In this document: positions 36,074 through 45,615 of the stretch, in pieces
Layout of the letters: the number at the start of each line of letters is the position of its first letter
Position numbering within the stretch: position 1 is the stretch's first letter
Assembly: GCA_046351455.1 (NCBI GenBank)
Contig: JAXLYM010000013.1
Span: 222,959-286,958, forward strand
Origin: JADJRH01 sp046351455
Lineage (GTDB): Bacteria; Myxococcota_A; Polyangia; Polyangiales; Polyangiaceae
Reading direction: 5' to 3'
Length of the DNA: 64,000 nt
Translations under genes and position numbers: made by a program
Notes under the pieces: model-generated
What the model was told of the DNA's origin: nothing
The model's input: only the letters and a program-made list of their open reading frames with translations
Database searches by the model: none

Positions 36074-37708
36074 ATGTCACACCGATTGAAGGTCACGATC
36101 AATAACGAGAGCCCCTATACCCTCTTCGTGGCGGACAACGCCGAGGAGACGGTGCTCAAGGCGCCGTCCGTCCTTGCTACAGGCAGCAACTCATTGCCGA
36201 CGTTCATCCCGGCCTTCCAAGAAAATCCACCCGACCCACCCCCGCCGCACGCTGCGGATTTCACCATCGCAACGCCCATCAGCGGGCCAACTCCGGAGGG
36301 GAGCATCGTGGTGGAGCTCGATACACTTCGTCTGCGCGCTCATCTGAGCTGGAAGGACTTCATCGCGAACGGGGCCACGAATCCTTCGTCTTCACCGCCG
36401 AATCCTTGTTCTTGCACCGAAGAGCGCCTGGACGGTGGTATCGGGAACCTCAACGCGACGATTGAGTACCTCGACGAGAAGGGAAACCTGGTCGAGCTCT
36501 CGACCCTCGCAGACAAGGAGGTGCAGGACGCGCGCGCGCAGCAGGACGCCATGGCCAAGACCATGAAGGATCCCAGGCACCCGGTACAAGTGGTGATGAT
36601 TCCCCTCGAGGTCAGGTTCACGCTGAAGGTGGCAGTGCCCGCGACGATCGGCACCGCTCCATCGACTCAAAAAGGGACGGCGCCTGCTACATCCGTGCGA
36701 CCGACGGGCAGCAGCAAGGTTATTTTCGGCTCCCGGTATCCTCGCTGGAATTCGTTCGACTTACCGAGGCGACGCCAGAAGTTGTTGGCCGCAATCGGGA
36801 ATACCTTCCCCATGGTCTGGGACCAGCAAACCGGCGACATCGAGGCCAAATCGGGCCTTCCCTACCAGGACATGAAATGCTGGAAAGCGAAAGAGGGCAC
36901 GTCGTGCACCAACGTGGCGGGCTTCCTCGAAGAGCTCTTGACGGGAAGCAAGGGCAAGTGGGGCTTCAGCGCTCATTTCTTCGAGGAAGCGTGGGTTCCG
37001 TGGGGTGCAAACCCGGCCAAACCCATGCCGAACGTCGGTGACATCTACCTCTTGTACAGCGACCTCGAGCGTCCGAAAGGCAAGAAGATGGAAGACCCTC
37101 AGTTGCGTCACGTCGGGTTCATCCTTCATGTGCCCAAGGACGAGAGCGAGCATTGGGTAACGGCGGATGGTGGTCAAAACGGGAAGCCGGGCGATGGGTA
37201 CTACGGAGGGGGAGCCTTCCTCAACCTCAAGAAGTGGGAAACGCGGCTTCCGACGAAGACCCCCAAACTTAATCGGAGCGTGTGGGATAAACAGATGAAG
37301 GCTCATCTTTTTGCGGCTCCGATCGCGGACAAGCCTTATCCGTACCTCGCAGGCGGTGCCGAGAGTGATAGTTTGGAGGACGCAAATCGTCTCATAGGGT
37401 GGCTGGATATCGATGCGCTCACGACGCCGTTCTTGTCAGACGACTTTGATGATTACCTGACACCCGGCCTGCTCTCGAACCCCAATCTCACATGCCAGCA
37501 GAAGAACAGGCACTCTCAGGCTCGGGCCATCACGAAGGCGGATTTTTGTTTCTTGGGGGCTTGGATCGATGAGATGCTCGGCAAGAGCAGCGATTTTCTC
37601 CAGTGGCGCTCACATATCAAGGACCCCACGCTGAACCCTCCCCCTGGCGATCCGCGGCTGGACTCGCCATTTTGTCGGACTCTCGGAGACCTGACCCCGT
37701 CCATCTGA
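36074..37708 (+). CDS. Predicted NlpC/P60- or CHAP-like amidase, copy B (candidate T6SS effector)
   Basis: Protein of 544 residues, paralogue of the gene at 4027. The N-termini (MSHRLKVTINNESPYTL) and the leader gaggtcgcgatgtc are almost identical. The middle region is less conserved and the Pro/Ala insert of copy A is missing, which explains the shorter length. The C-terminal catalytic-looking half keeps C278 in TSCTNV, AWVPWGAN, MPNVGDIYLLY, H346 in RHVGFILHV and WVTADGGQ. No signal peptide. It lies 48 bases after VgrG 4, whose LysM and peptidoglycan-binding domains fit a cell-wall target. The next gene, convergent 13 bases away, is a beta-propeller lipoprotein, as for copy A. Hydrolysis of peptidoglycan is predicted, not shown. 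Confidence 0.72.
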   Translation: MSHRLKVTINNESPYTLFVADNAEETVLKAPSVLATGSNSLPTFIPAFQENPPDPPPPHAADFTIATPISGPTPEGSIVVELDTLRLRAHLSWKDFIANGATNPSSSPPNPCSCTEERLDGGIGNLNATIEYLDEKGNLVELSTLADKEVQDARAQQDAMAKTMKDPRHPVQVVMIPLEVRFTLKVAVPATIGTAPSTQKGTAPATSVRPTGSSKVIFGSRYPRWNSFDLPRRRQKLLAAIGNTFPMVWDQQTGDIEAKSGLPYQDMKCWKAKEGTSCTNVAGFLEELLTGSKGKWGFSAHFFEEAWVPWGANPAKPMPNVGDIYLLYSDLERPKGKKMEDPQLRHVGFILHVPKDESEHWVTADGGQNGKPGDGYYGGGAFLNLKKWETRLPTKTPKLNRSVWDKQMKAHLFAAPIADKPYPYLAGGAESDSLEDANRLIGWLDIDALTTPFLSDDFDDYLTPGLLSNPNLTCQQKNRHSQARAITKADFCFLGAWIDEMLGKSSDFLQWRSHIKDPTLNPPPGDPRLDSPFCRTLGDLTPSI

Positions 37709-37721
37709 TCTGATGTGAGAA

Positions 37722-40376
37722 TCACGGTCCGGGTCTTCGTGCATCGTTTGTGCGCGAAAACCGCCAGATCCCCCGTGGCCCCGCGAGCCATCCAGGTGCC
37801 TTGTCACGCGGCGGCGCCACCGCGGTGAGCGCCGCGTCCGCTCCGACACTGACCACATCCATCCGCGAGAAGGCCTTCCCATCCCAGTGCAAGAGCGTCG
37901 CTCCATCTCCGGCGATCCACACGTCGTCCGGCCCGACCGCGGCCACGGACCGCAGCGCCACGCGCAGCGGATTCCCGGCGCGCTCCAGGTGATACGCCGC
38001 CGCGACTCCGTCTTTCACGTGCACGACGCCACCGTCGTATCCCACGGCCCACGCCTCTCCTGGCCCCACCGGGGCGATCGCCAACAGCGCCCCTTCCGGC
38101 CCGCGGTGCCGCGTGAAGCCGTGTCCGTCATAGTGCACCAGAATGCCCTCTCCGGCGGGCTGCGCGCGCACGTCGTCTCGCACGGTGGTCAGGCCGCCCG
38201 ACAGCCACACATCGTCGTCGGCTCGGACCGCCACGCTCGAATAGGCTGCGTCCGGCAACCCCACGACCTCCCGGAGCCCACGGGGCGTAGAGACCAACGC
38301 GCGCGGCATCCACCGGGCATCCGTGGCAGAGACAGCCCAGATGTCTCCGCCCGGTGCGGACGCGATGGCCAGCAAGTCGGGGGACGCCACCACGTCCTCG
38401 ACTCCCCCCTTGGACAGCGTCCGCAGACTGAGCATGTCATCGGGGCCAGTCGCGAGGAACGCGCCCTCCCCCGCCCCGCGCGGCGCCATGCAACGACCGC
38501 AGTCGAGCTCCTCGTACTCCGCGACTCGATGGAGGACGCGCGCGGAGGGCCCGTTCACCTCGACGATGCGGCCGAGGTCGTGGAGCCAGACGAGACCGTT
38601 CGGCCCCTCCTCCACGCCGAGAGCGGTCTTGAGAGGCGCCTCACCGGCGAGCACGAGCGTCACGGGCTCGACTCGGACGGAGGGCACGGCCGCGCTCACG
38701 TCGACCGGAGTGCTCGGCGGAGCGCTCGGCGGCGTCGCGGCCGGCGTCCCCGTCAGATCTGGCTGCGGGCTCGCTACGCGTGTGACTCGCCAGTTGCCGA
38801 TCCACACATCGTCCGCCGTTCCGCCGGCGATCGGACCAGCAGGAATTCCAGGAATACGCCTAATCTCATGTCCATCGTAGTGCGCCACCCCCTCCCCGGA
38901 CAGCCACACATCGTTAGGCCCGGAGCCCCAAATCTCGTCGACCCACGCGAGCGGACAGGGCACGTTCGAGAGTTGTTTCCCGTTCCATCGAAAGAGAGCG
39001 CTCGCCCGCGGCACCAGGCCGATGGACACCCACACATCCTCGGGGCTGCTCGCCCAGAGACCACGCGTCAGCCGCTTTCCCTCGGGGACAGGGTCTTTCA
39101 GCGGCGGGTTGTAGGGGTCGGGCAGGATCGGGTACTCGCCGGCGTCCAGCTTCATCAGCGTGGTCTCGCCGTCGATGAGCTTCTTGCCATCCTTCGTGAG
39201 GCCCGCGTAGTCGTAGCGAAACAACGAGGGACCGGCGAAGAGCGTGGCGCGGCGTCCCATCGTCGCGAAGGCGTCCAGCCAATCGAACGAGATCCATCCC
39301 GGCGCGGCCGTCCGAACAGGCGCTTTGCCTCCCGGAGGACGAACGGAGGCCGGCAGTCCGTGCGCCAGACAGCGCTCCATCAGACAGACAATCTCGCGAC
39401 CGCCTGGGCCGGCGGCGTAGCTCACCGCGCTCCCGCTGCTCGGGAGATCATCGCGGAGCGTCTTGCCGAAGGCCGGAGCGATGTCGCGACGCTCCCGAAA
39501 GCTGCTCCCCGTCCATTCGAACATACGCAGCTCGTAGCTGCCGACGCCCGCAGAATCCGCGGACCAGGTCCGCTCGTAGCCGATGACGACGAGTTGCCCG
39601 TCGGGCCCGCGCTCGAGGCTCTCCGCGCGGAAATCCGCCTTTCCGTTCGTCACCGACTTCGTCGCGAGGAGCGCCTCCATCCGGACGGGCGACCAGGCCT
39701 TTCCATCGAAGTGGTGCAGCGATTGGACCCGCGGAGCAGGCCCGGTATCCTCCTCTTCGAGGCTCCATGCGTCGTTCGGGCCGAGCACGATCCAGGGCAA
39801 ACGCCCCGCCGCGGGAGGCCGCAGGATGCTTGTCCGCGGCGCACGAGGACCCGGCGGCGGCTCCAGCGGGCCCGCTGAGGCAGCGTCGAGGACCACTCTT
39901 CCGGCGTCCGTCATCAATTCGTATCCGGAACCTGGCCGCGCGTGGATCTCCGCGAGCGGTCCGCGCACGCCGAGCTGAAACTGCGGTCTTCCCTGCCAGT
40001 CCACCGCGAGGAGCGACCCGTCGTCGGCGCCCACGAGGGCGGTTCCGTCCGCACCGACAGCGAATGTCCGCTTCGCCTGCCCGTGGGCGCCCGGAAATCG
40101 GCGGAGCGGTATTTCGAAGCCCATGGACGAGCCCGGCGAATCGAAACGCAGGCGATCGTCGTGGATATCGAAGGTCCCGCGGAAGATCTCCTTGCCGGCG
40201 GCGTCGCGCCCGATGACCGCGGTATCTTCGACAGAGATCGACGCGGGCCGCGGCGCCGGGGGGACGGTCTTGGCGCCGAGAGAGGGAGTCACCGACGCCA
40301 GAGGAGCGGAGGCTCGCGGCGGAGGGGCGGCCGGGGAGCAAGCTGCGAGCAAGCAGCAAAAGACGATACGCCTCAC
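37722..40376 (-). CDS. Large predicted beta-propeller lipoprotein, copy B
   Basis: Lipoprotein of 884 residues; GTG at 40376 overlaps the stop of the small partner (GTGA). The signal MRRIVFCCLLAAC has its lipobox Cys at residue 13. It then follows copy A closely: Pro/Ala tether, ISVEDTAVIGRDAAGKEIFRG segment, REIVCLMERCLAHGLPAS, many DVW-x-G ... W-x-G repeats, and the almost invariant end KAPGWLAGPRGIWRF. Eleven residues of copy A-type sequence such as AHYDGHEIRRIPGIPAG are retained. It is convergent with amidase copy B. The frame is open upstream, but that part overlaps the small lipoprotein gene and is not conserved. Role unknown; candidate partner or immunity of the amidase. Confidence 0.75.
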   Translation of the reverse strand: MRRIVFCCLLAACSPAAPPPRASAPLASVTPSLGAKTVPPAPRPASISVEDTAVIGRDAAGKEIFRGTFDIHDDRLRFDSPGSSMGFEIPLRRFPGAHGQAKRTFAVGADGTALVGADDGSLLAVDWQGRPQFQLGVRGPLAEIHARPGSGYELMTDAGRVVLDAASAGPLEPPPGPRAPRTSILRPPAAGRLPWIVLGPNDAWSLEEEDTGPAPRVQSLHHFDGKAWSPVRMEALLATKSVTNGKADFRAESLERGPDGQLVVIGYERTWSADSAGVGSYELRMFEWTGSSFRERRDIAPAFGKTLRDDLPSSGSAVSYAAGPGGREIVCLMERCLAHGLPASVRPPGGKAPVRTAAPGWISFDWLDAFATMGRRATLFAGPSLFRYDYAGLTKDGKKLIDGETTLMKLDAGEYPILPDPYNPPLKDPVPEGKRLTRGLWASSPEDVWVSIGLVPRASALFRWNGKQLSNVPCPLAWVDEIWGSGPNDVWLSGEGVAHYDGHEIRRIPGIPAGPIAGGTADDVWIGNWRVTRVASPQPDLTGTPAATPPSAPPSTPVDVSAAVPSVRVEPVTLVLAGEAPLKTALGVEEGPNGLVWLHDLGRIVEVNGPSARVLHRVAEYEELDCGRCMAPRGAGEGAFLATGPDDMLSLRTLSKGGVEDVVASPDLLAIASAPGGDIWAVSATDARWMPRALVSTPRGLREVVGLPDAAYSSVAVRADDDVWLSGGLTTVRDDVRAQPAGEGILVHYDGHGFTRHRGPEGALLAIAPVGPGEAWAVGYDGGVVHVKDGVAAAYHLERAGNPLRVALRSVAAVGPDDVWIAGDGATLLHWDGKAFSRMDVVSVGADAALTAVAPPRDKAPGWLAGPRGIWRFSRTNDARRPGP

Positions 40377-41518
40377 GGCTTCCTCTCGATTCTCGTGCGA
40401 AGAGCGAGGCCGCGTTTGACGGAAGGCGTCCTGGACGACGCTCCGCCGACGATCCACAGCTCTCCGTCTCTGGAGATCCACGCGTCGTGGAGCTCGGGGA
40501 TCGGCGTGGGGCCACGCTGGAACGAGGCTCCGTTCCAGTGGTACGTCTCCTTGGCGTCGAAGAGCCACACATCGCGGTCGTTCGACGCGAGCAGCCGAGC
40601 GGGTCGCAGGCCCGAGGGGACGGGAAAGCAGCTCCACGCGCGCTCCACGCGATCCCAGCGCAATACACCATTCCACTCGGAGCGCGCTTCGCTCCTGGTG
40701 ACGACCCAGACATCGCCGCTGGCATCCTCCGTGAGGCTTTGAATGTTCCCCACGCCGGGCGAGCGGTCCTCCCAGACTCGGCCATTGTAATGGAGCACCG
40801 CTGGGCTGTCTGGAAACGAGAGCCAGAGATCGTCGACGAAGTGGCCCGAGAGATGGCCCTGCGCGAAGTTGCCGTTCGTCGTGTCGAGGTCGGGGAGCGG
40901 CAGTCGGCGGCCGGAGAGGGTCGGAGCGGCGCCCGACGACGGGATACGGAGCACCTGATCGCCGACGGGATAGGGGCGAGTCGAGTCGTCGTCGTCACAT
41001 TCCCACGTACCGCCGGAGGTGCGGTGGGCGGCGAGGAAGAGCGAGCCTGCTTCTTGGTGGCTCTCCTCGCAGACGAGCGGCCCGTTCGGTCCCAGGGTCA
41101 AGCTCGCGTTCCAGAAGCGGATTTCGCAAGGAGAGACGGTTTCCTTGCTCAGCGTCGCTCCGTCCCAATGGAAGGCCGAGCTCTGCGAGCGCCACTGAGC
41201 CAGAATCCACACATCGCGCTCACTCCGTCCGTCGACGGCGAGCAGAGGGGGCGTGTCCGGGGGCAGCGTGACCTCTTCAAACCTGGTTTCCAGAGGGCCC
41301 ACGACCCCGGCCGGAGGCTCCGCGCACGTCGGCGTGGGGAGGCCTTCTCCGATTAACGAGAAAGCGGGCCTCGACGTCGCGCCCGCGGTCACCGCCGGCG
41401 GCGGCATCACGGAAGGAGGCGGCGGCACAGGCGGCGGTCCGCACGCAAGAAGACCAACCCACGAGAGGAGCGCCAACGTGCTCAGGGGCCCGGACGACGC
41501 GCCCTGTCTGCTCTCCAT
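40373..41518 (-). CDS. Small predicted beta-propeller lipoprotein, copy B
   Basis: Lipoprotein of 381 residues from ATG at 41518. The signal ends WVGLLAC, followed by a Pro-rich tether (GPPPVPPPPSVMPPP). The body has the same landmarks as copy A: RPAFSL, ERDVWI...FHWDGATLSKETVSPC, LSLGPNGP-like, an EYHWNG-like Trp-Asn-Gly blade and the final GELWIVGG blade. Six Cys residues in the mature part suggest disulfides in the periplasm or at the surface. First gene of operon B, starting 24 bases downstream of the end of operon C on the same strand, so C and B may be one transcript. Confidence 0.7.
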   Translation of the reverse strand: MESRQGASSGPLSTLALLSWVGLLACGPPPVPPPPSVMPPPAVTAGATSRPAFSLIGEGLPTPTCAEPPAGVVGPLETRFEEVTLPPDTPPLLAVDGRSERDVWILAQWRSQSSAFHWDGATLSKETVSPCEIRFWNASLTLGPNGPLVCEESHQEAGSLFLAAHRTSGGTWECDDDDSTRPYPVGDQVLRIPSSGAAPTLSGRRLPLPDLDTTNGNFAQGHLSGHFVDDLWLSFPDSPAVLHYNGRVWEDRSPGVGNIQSLTEDASGDVWVVTRSEARSEWNGVLRWDRVERAWSCFPVPSGLRPARLLASNDRDVWLFDAKETYHWNGASFQRGPTPIPELHDAWISRDGELWIVGGASSRTPSVKRGLALRTRIERKP

Positions 41519-41541
41519 GCTCACTCTCCGGCTCCGACGGT

Positions 41542-44238
41542 TCACTTCCCGACTCCGGCGTTCGTGTCCGCCCATCGAAGTCGCCAGATCCCCCTTGGCC
41601 CCGCGAGCCATCCAGGTGCTTTGTCGCGCGGCGGCACCACCGCGGTGAGCGCCGCGTCGGCTCCGACACCGGCCACATCCATCCGCATGAAGGCCTTCCC
41701 ATCCCAGTGCAGCAGCGTCGATCCATCCCCGGCGATCCACACGTCGTCCGGACCCGTCGCCGCCACCGCGCGGAGCGCGACGCGCTGAGACTCGCTGTCT
41801 CGCTCCAGATGATACGCTTTCGCGACTCCCCCCTTCACGTGGACGATACCACCGGAGAGCCCGACCGCCCACGCCTCCGCGGGGCCGACCGCGACGACCG
41901 ACAACAAGGCACCTTCCGGCCCGCGGTGCCGCGTGAAACCGTGTCCGTCGTAATGCACCAAGATGCCCTCTCCGGCAGGCTGCGTCCGGGTCCCGTCGTG
42001 AAAAGCCACCATGCCGCCGGAGAGCCACACATCGTCGTTCGCTCGGACTGCCAGGTTGGAATACGCAGCGATCGGCAGGCCAGAGACGTTTCGAAGGCCG
42101 CTCGCCGTCCGCACGAAAGCACGCGCGACGCCGTGATCCTCCGCGGCAGAGACCGCCCACACATCCCCGTTCGGCGCGGTCGCGACGGCCAGCACGTCCG
42201 GGGACCAGTAAACGTCGGTGATCGCCCCTTTTCGGATCTCACGGAGCCCCGTTTTTCGGCCTCTCCCCTGCGACAAGAACAGGCCCTCTCCTGCACCGCG
42301 CGGCGCGGCGCATCGCTGGCAGTCGAGCAGCATGTCGCCCTTCGCCCGGTGGAGCGCGCGCACGCCGGTCCCGTCCGTCTCCACGAGGCGAAATCGATCA
42401 TGGAGCCAGACCACGCCGCCCGGTCCCTCTTCGACCCCGAGAGCGGCTGTCATCGGGGCCTCCCCAGGGACCTTCAGCTCCACGCGCTCCACCCCCAGCC
42501 GCGGACCGGCGTCGCTCACGGAAAGCGCGGCGCTCGGCGGCGCGATGGGCGGCGTCGGAGCGGGCGTTCCGGACACATCCGGCAGCGGCGGAGGGGCCGG
42601 AACGATGTGCCAGCCGGCGATCCAGACATCCCCGGAGACCCCACCGACGATCCGGCCGGGGTCGAGGCCTGGAATACGGTGAAACTCGTGACCATCGTAG
42701 TGAGCGACGCTGTCGCCGGTCACCCACACGTCCTCCGGACCGGAGCCCCAGATGCTGTCGACCCACGGAATCGGCCGGGGGACGCTCACGAGCTCCTTGC
42801 CGTTCCAGCGAAAGAGGGCGCTCTCCCAGTATCGCTGCCCGACGGAGATCCACACGTCGTCGGGGCGACGAGCCCAGATGCCGCGCACCAGGCCCTCCAC
42901 CGTCGTGTCGCTCCCGTCATAATCCCGCACTGGACCATAGGGGTCCGGTGAGAGTGGGTATTTGCCGTTCGACAAGTCCTCGAACACGGTGACGCCGTCG
43001 ATGAGCTTCGTCCCGTTCCTCGTGACGCCGGAGAAGTCGAATCGGAAGAGCGCGTCCCCCGCGAACGCCGTGCCCCGCAGTCCGTGCGAGTTGTCCGCGT
43101 CCTCCCAAGGGAAATAGACCCACCCCGGCGCCTTCGTCCGGACCGGCGGCGCCGCGCCCTCCAGACGAAACGAGGACGGCAGTCCTCGGGCGAGGCAGTG
43201 GACGTCCAGACAGACGATCTCACGGCCCCCAGCTCCTGCGGCATAGGTCATCGGCTCTCGCGAGTCGCTCAGGTAGATGTTCGAGACCGTCCGCTCGTAA
43301 GCCGGCATCAAGTCCTTGCGCTCCTGGAAAGCGCTGCCGGTCCACTCGAAGACACGCAAAGAGGTCTGGTCGATGGCGCGGCCGCCGCCGGCGTCCCAGT
43401 CTCGCCGCGCGCCCAAGAGAAGGATCTGCCCCTTCGGACCGCGCCGGAGCATCACTCCAATGAAGTCGGTCTTGTTCCCCCCCATCCGCGGGTCGACCTT
43501 GAGATCGAGCGCGTCCATGCGCACGCGCGTCCACGTCTCCCCGTCGAAGCGATGAACAGCCTGGCGCCCGTCCTCACGGGTCTCCAGCGTCCACGCTTCT
43601 TTCGCCGACACCACGATTTCGGGAGAGCGCCCTCCCGGAGGCGGCTGCGCCAGATATCGAATCGGCGCGACGGTCGGGAGAGGCGGCTCCAGCGGGGCCG
43701 GGAGCGCCGGGTCGACGATCACATCCCCGGCGACCGTCTTCACCGTGAATCCACCCTCCGCTCGTACCATGATCTCCCGGACAGCCCCCCGCACGCCGAG
43801 CTCGAAGAGCGGTGTCCCCGAGATGTCCACGGCGATCAGAGAGCCGTCGTTCGCGCCCACGAGGACGACGCCGGACGGTCCAATGGCGAGCTTTTGCCCC
43901 GCAGCCTCGCGCGCGCCCGGGAACCTCCGGAGCGGCAGACGAAAAGAACGGTTCGGATCGAGCGATCGGAAGTAGAGCGCCTGTCCGTCGACGCCCAGAT
44001 CGCCGCGGAACAGCTCTTCTCCTGCCTCGTCGCGCGCGACGACAGTCCCCCGGAGCCCGTCGGACTCGCGGGAGAACCCCTTCGAAACGAGCGCGACGGA
44101 CGCAGGTTTGGGCGGCGGCAGCGTGGTTGTCGCGGAGACCGCGGACGGCGATGTCGAAGGCGTGGCCGGTGGACGCGGCGCCGTCGGCGCGGCCGGAGCA
44201 CAAGCCGTGAGCGCCAGGCAAAAGACGGCTCGTCTCAT
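41542..44238 (-). CDS. Large predicted beta-propeller lipoprotein, copy C
   Basis: Lipoprotein of 898 residues, ATG at 44238 overlapping the small partner by 4 bases. The signal MRRAVFCLALTAC is followed by a Thr/Pro tether. It shares with copies A and B the RLPLRRFPG segment, LGVRGAVREI, REIVCLDVHCLARGLPSSF, DSIWGSGPEDVWVTG and the end TAVVPPRDKAPGWLAGPRG. No amidase gene is adjacent to this copy: downstream is copy B, upstream is its small partner and then an unrelated membrane protein. It may keep immunity to an effector that is lost or encoded elsewhere (inference). Confidence 0.75.
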   Translation of the reverse strand: MRRAVFCLALTACAPAAPTAPRPPATPSTSPSAVSATTTLPPPKPASVALVSKGFSRESDGLRGTVVARDEAGEELFRGDLGVDGQALYFRSLDPNRSFRLPLRRFPGAREAAGQKLAIGPSGVVLVGANDGSLIAVDISGTPLFELGVRGAVREIMVRAEGGFTVKTVAGDVIVDPALPAPLEPPLPTVAPIRYLAQPPPGGRSPEIVVSAKEAWTLETREDGRQAVHRFDGETWTRVRMDALDLKVDPRMGGNKTDFIGVMLRRGPKGQILLLGARRDWDAGGGRAIDQTSLRVFEWTGSAFQERKDLMPAYERTVSNIYLSDSREPMTYAAGAGGREIVCLDVHCLARGLPSSFRLEGAAPPVRTKAPGWVYFPWEDADNSHGLRGTAFAGDALFRFDFSGVTRNGTKLIDGVTVFEDLSNGKYPLSPDPYGPVRDYDGSDTTVEGLVRGIWARRPDDVWISVGQRYWESALFRWNGKELVSVPRPIPWVDSIWGSGPEDVWVTGDSVAHYDGHEFHRIPGLDPGRIVGGVSGDVWIAGWHIVPAPPPLPDVSGTPAPTPPIAPPSAALSVSDAGPRLGVERVELKVPGEAPMTAALGVEEGPGGVVWLHDRFRLVETDGTGVRALHRAKGDMLLDCQRCAAPRGAGEGLFLSQGRGRKTGLREIRKGAITDVYWSPDVLAVATAPNGDVWAVSAAEDHGVARAFVRTASGLRNVSGLPIAAYSNLAVRANDDVWLSGGMVAFHDGTRTQPAGEGILVHYDGHGFTRHRGPEGALLSVVAVGPAEAWAVGLSGGIVHVKGGVAKAYHLERDSESQRVALRAVAATGPDDVWIAGDGSTLLHWDGKAFMRMDVAGVGADAALTAVVPPRDKAPGWLAGPRGIWRLRWADTNAGVGK

Positions 44239-45431
44239 GGATTGCCTCCTCGGCGCGTGCGAAACGCGAGGCCGACTTTGCCCCCGGGATCTTCGGTATC
44301 CTTCCAACCGACCAGCCAGAGCTCCCCCGTCGGGGCGAGCCAGGCGTCGGTCAGATGGGGAGTCGGCGTGACCGCGCGCTGAAAGGCCTTGCCGTCCCAA
44401 TGGTAAATCTCTTTTTCCCCGAGGAGCCAAACCTCCTCGCCGCTCCCACCTCGGACATGGCGAGCGTGGAAATCGACCGGCGTGGGGAAGCAAACCCACG
44501 TCTGCGCCGCCGGATCCCACCGGAGCACCACTCTGCCGCCTTTCGATCCCTCCTCGGCTTCACCGTGGCCGTTCTCCGACCCGTTCGCGGCGTTGTCGTA
44601 GTTGCCGGCGATCCAGACGGCGCCGTTCGTCGAGACGTGCAGATCCTCGACGGAGGAGAGAGCCGGAGACCGGTCCTCCCAGACAACCCCGTTCCAGTGC
44701 AAGACATCATTTCTGTTGAGGCGGACCCAGACGTCGTCCGCGGCGCGCCCGGCGAGGTGCGGCGCAGAGAGCAGACTCCATGTCTTGCCGACGTCCGCGA
44801 TGGGCAACGCGTGACCGCCGAGATCCGGCCAGCCTACCGCGGAGACGCGGAGCATCTCCTCGCCAACCCCGAGATAGAGCTCTTGCGTGTCCTGATCGGT
44901 GCAGGACCAGGTGCCCTTCGGGGAGCGTCGCGCCTCCCGGAATTCCATGTACTCCCCGTTGTCGTACGTCGTGACGGCAATCACCTCGGATCGACCCAGC
45001 GAAAGCCCGACCCCTTCACCGGGATGACAGGAGATGCGGTCTTCGCTCAGCGTCGCGCCGTCCCAATGCAGCAGTCCAGGCTCGTGTCCCCACTCGGGCA
45101 GGAACCACACGTCGCGGTCGTCGCGCCCCTCCACGTCGACGAGCGCGGGAGTCTGCGCCGGCAGCGTCACCTCCAGAAACCCCCCAGGGATCGGCCCCGG
45201 TTCGCCCGCGGGAGGCGCGGCGCAGACAGGCGCGACCGCCGGCCTCGCGACGAGCGAGAAGTCCGGCAGCGAGACCGGCGCCGCGGTCACGGCCGGAGGC
45301 GGCGCCTTCACCACCGGAGACGGCTTCACAGCGGGAGGCGTCGGCGCGGGCGGCGGTCCGCACGCAGCGAGGGCCGCCGCCAGCAAGACACCGATGCTCC
45401 CGAGACGACACCCACCTTCGCAGCGGGACAT
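44235..45431 (-). CDS. Small predicted beta-propeller lipoprotein, copy C
   Basis: Lipoprotein of 398 residues. ATG at 45431 gives the signal MSRCEGGCRLGSIGVLLAAA ending LAAC; an in-frame ATG at 45458 would add nine residues. A Pro-rich tether and repeats with DRDVWFLPEWG...LHWDGATLSEDRISC and KEIYHWDGKAFQRAVTPTPH follow, as in copies A and B. It contains a unique Gly/Glu/Asn insert (NGSENGHGEAEEGSKGG) in one loop. It is the first gene of the longest lipoprotein transcript and is divergent, across 184 bases, from the membrane protein at 45616. Confidence 0.7.
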   Translation of the reverse strand: MSRCEGGCRLGSIGVLLAAALAACGPPPAPTPPAVKPSPVVKAPPPAVTAAPVSLPDFSLVARPAVAPVCAAPPAGEPGPIPGGFLEVTLPAQTPALVDVEGRDDRDVWFLPEWGHEPGLLHWDGATLSEDRISCHPGEGVGLSLGRSEVIAVTTYDNGEYMEFREARRSPKGTWSCTDQDTQELYLGVGEEMLRVSAVGWPDLGGHALPIADVGKTWSLLSAPHLAGRAADDVWVRLNRNDVLHWNGVVWEDRSPALSSVEDLHVSTNGAVWIAGNYDNAANGSENGHGEAEEGSKGGRVVLRWDPAAQTWVCFPTPVDFHARHVRGGSGEEVWLLGEKEIYHWDGKAFQRAVTPTPHLTDAWLAPTGELWLVGWKDTEDPGGKVGLAFRTRRGGNP

Positions 45432-45615
45432 GCCAGAACCTCCCACGGCATCCACCATCACCCGAGGACCCCTACCACACTTCCCTTCCGCCCGGGGGAT
45501 CGATCGTTTTGCGAAGGCCCCACGTCGCCCGACGTCACTCCGCCCAACTTCGTAGTAGCCCCGCGCGTTGCCCTCGACTTTCGCCGCGAGGCCTGATGAA
45601 CTGGACGCTCCAATC

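Noticed and set aside
45568..45615. Longer start for the membrane protein at 45616
   Set aside because: Extra 16 residues have no hydrophobic or conserved signs; the later ATG fits the spacing better.
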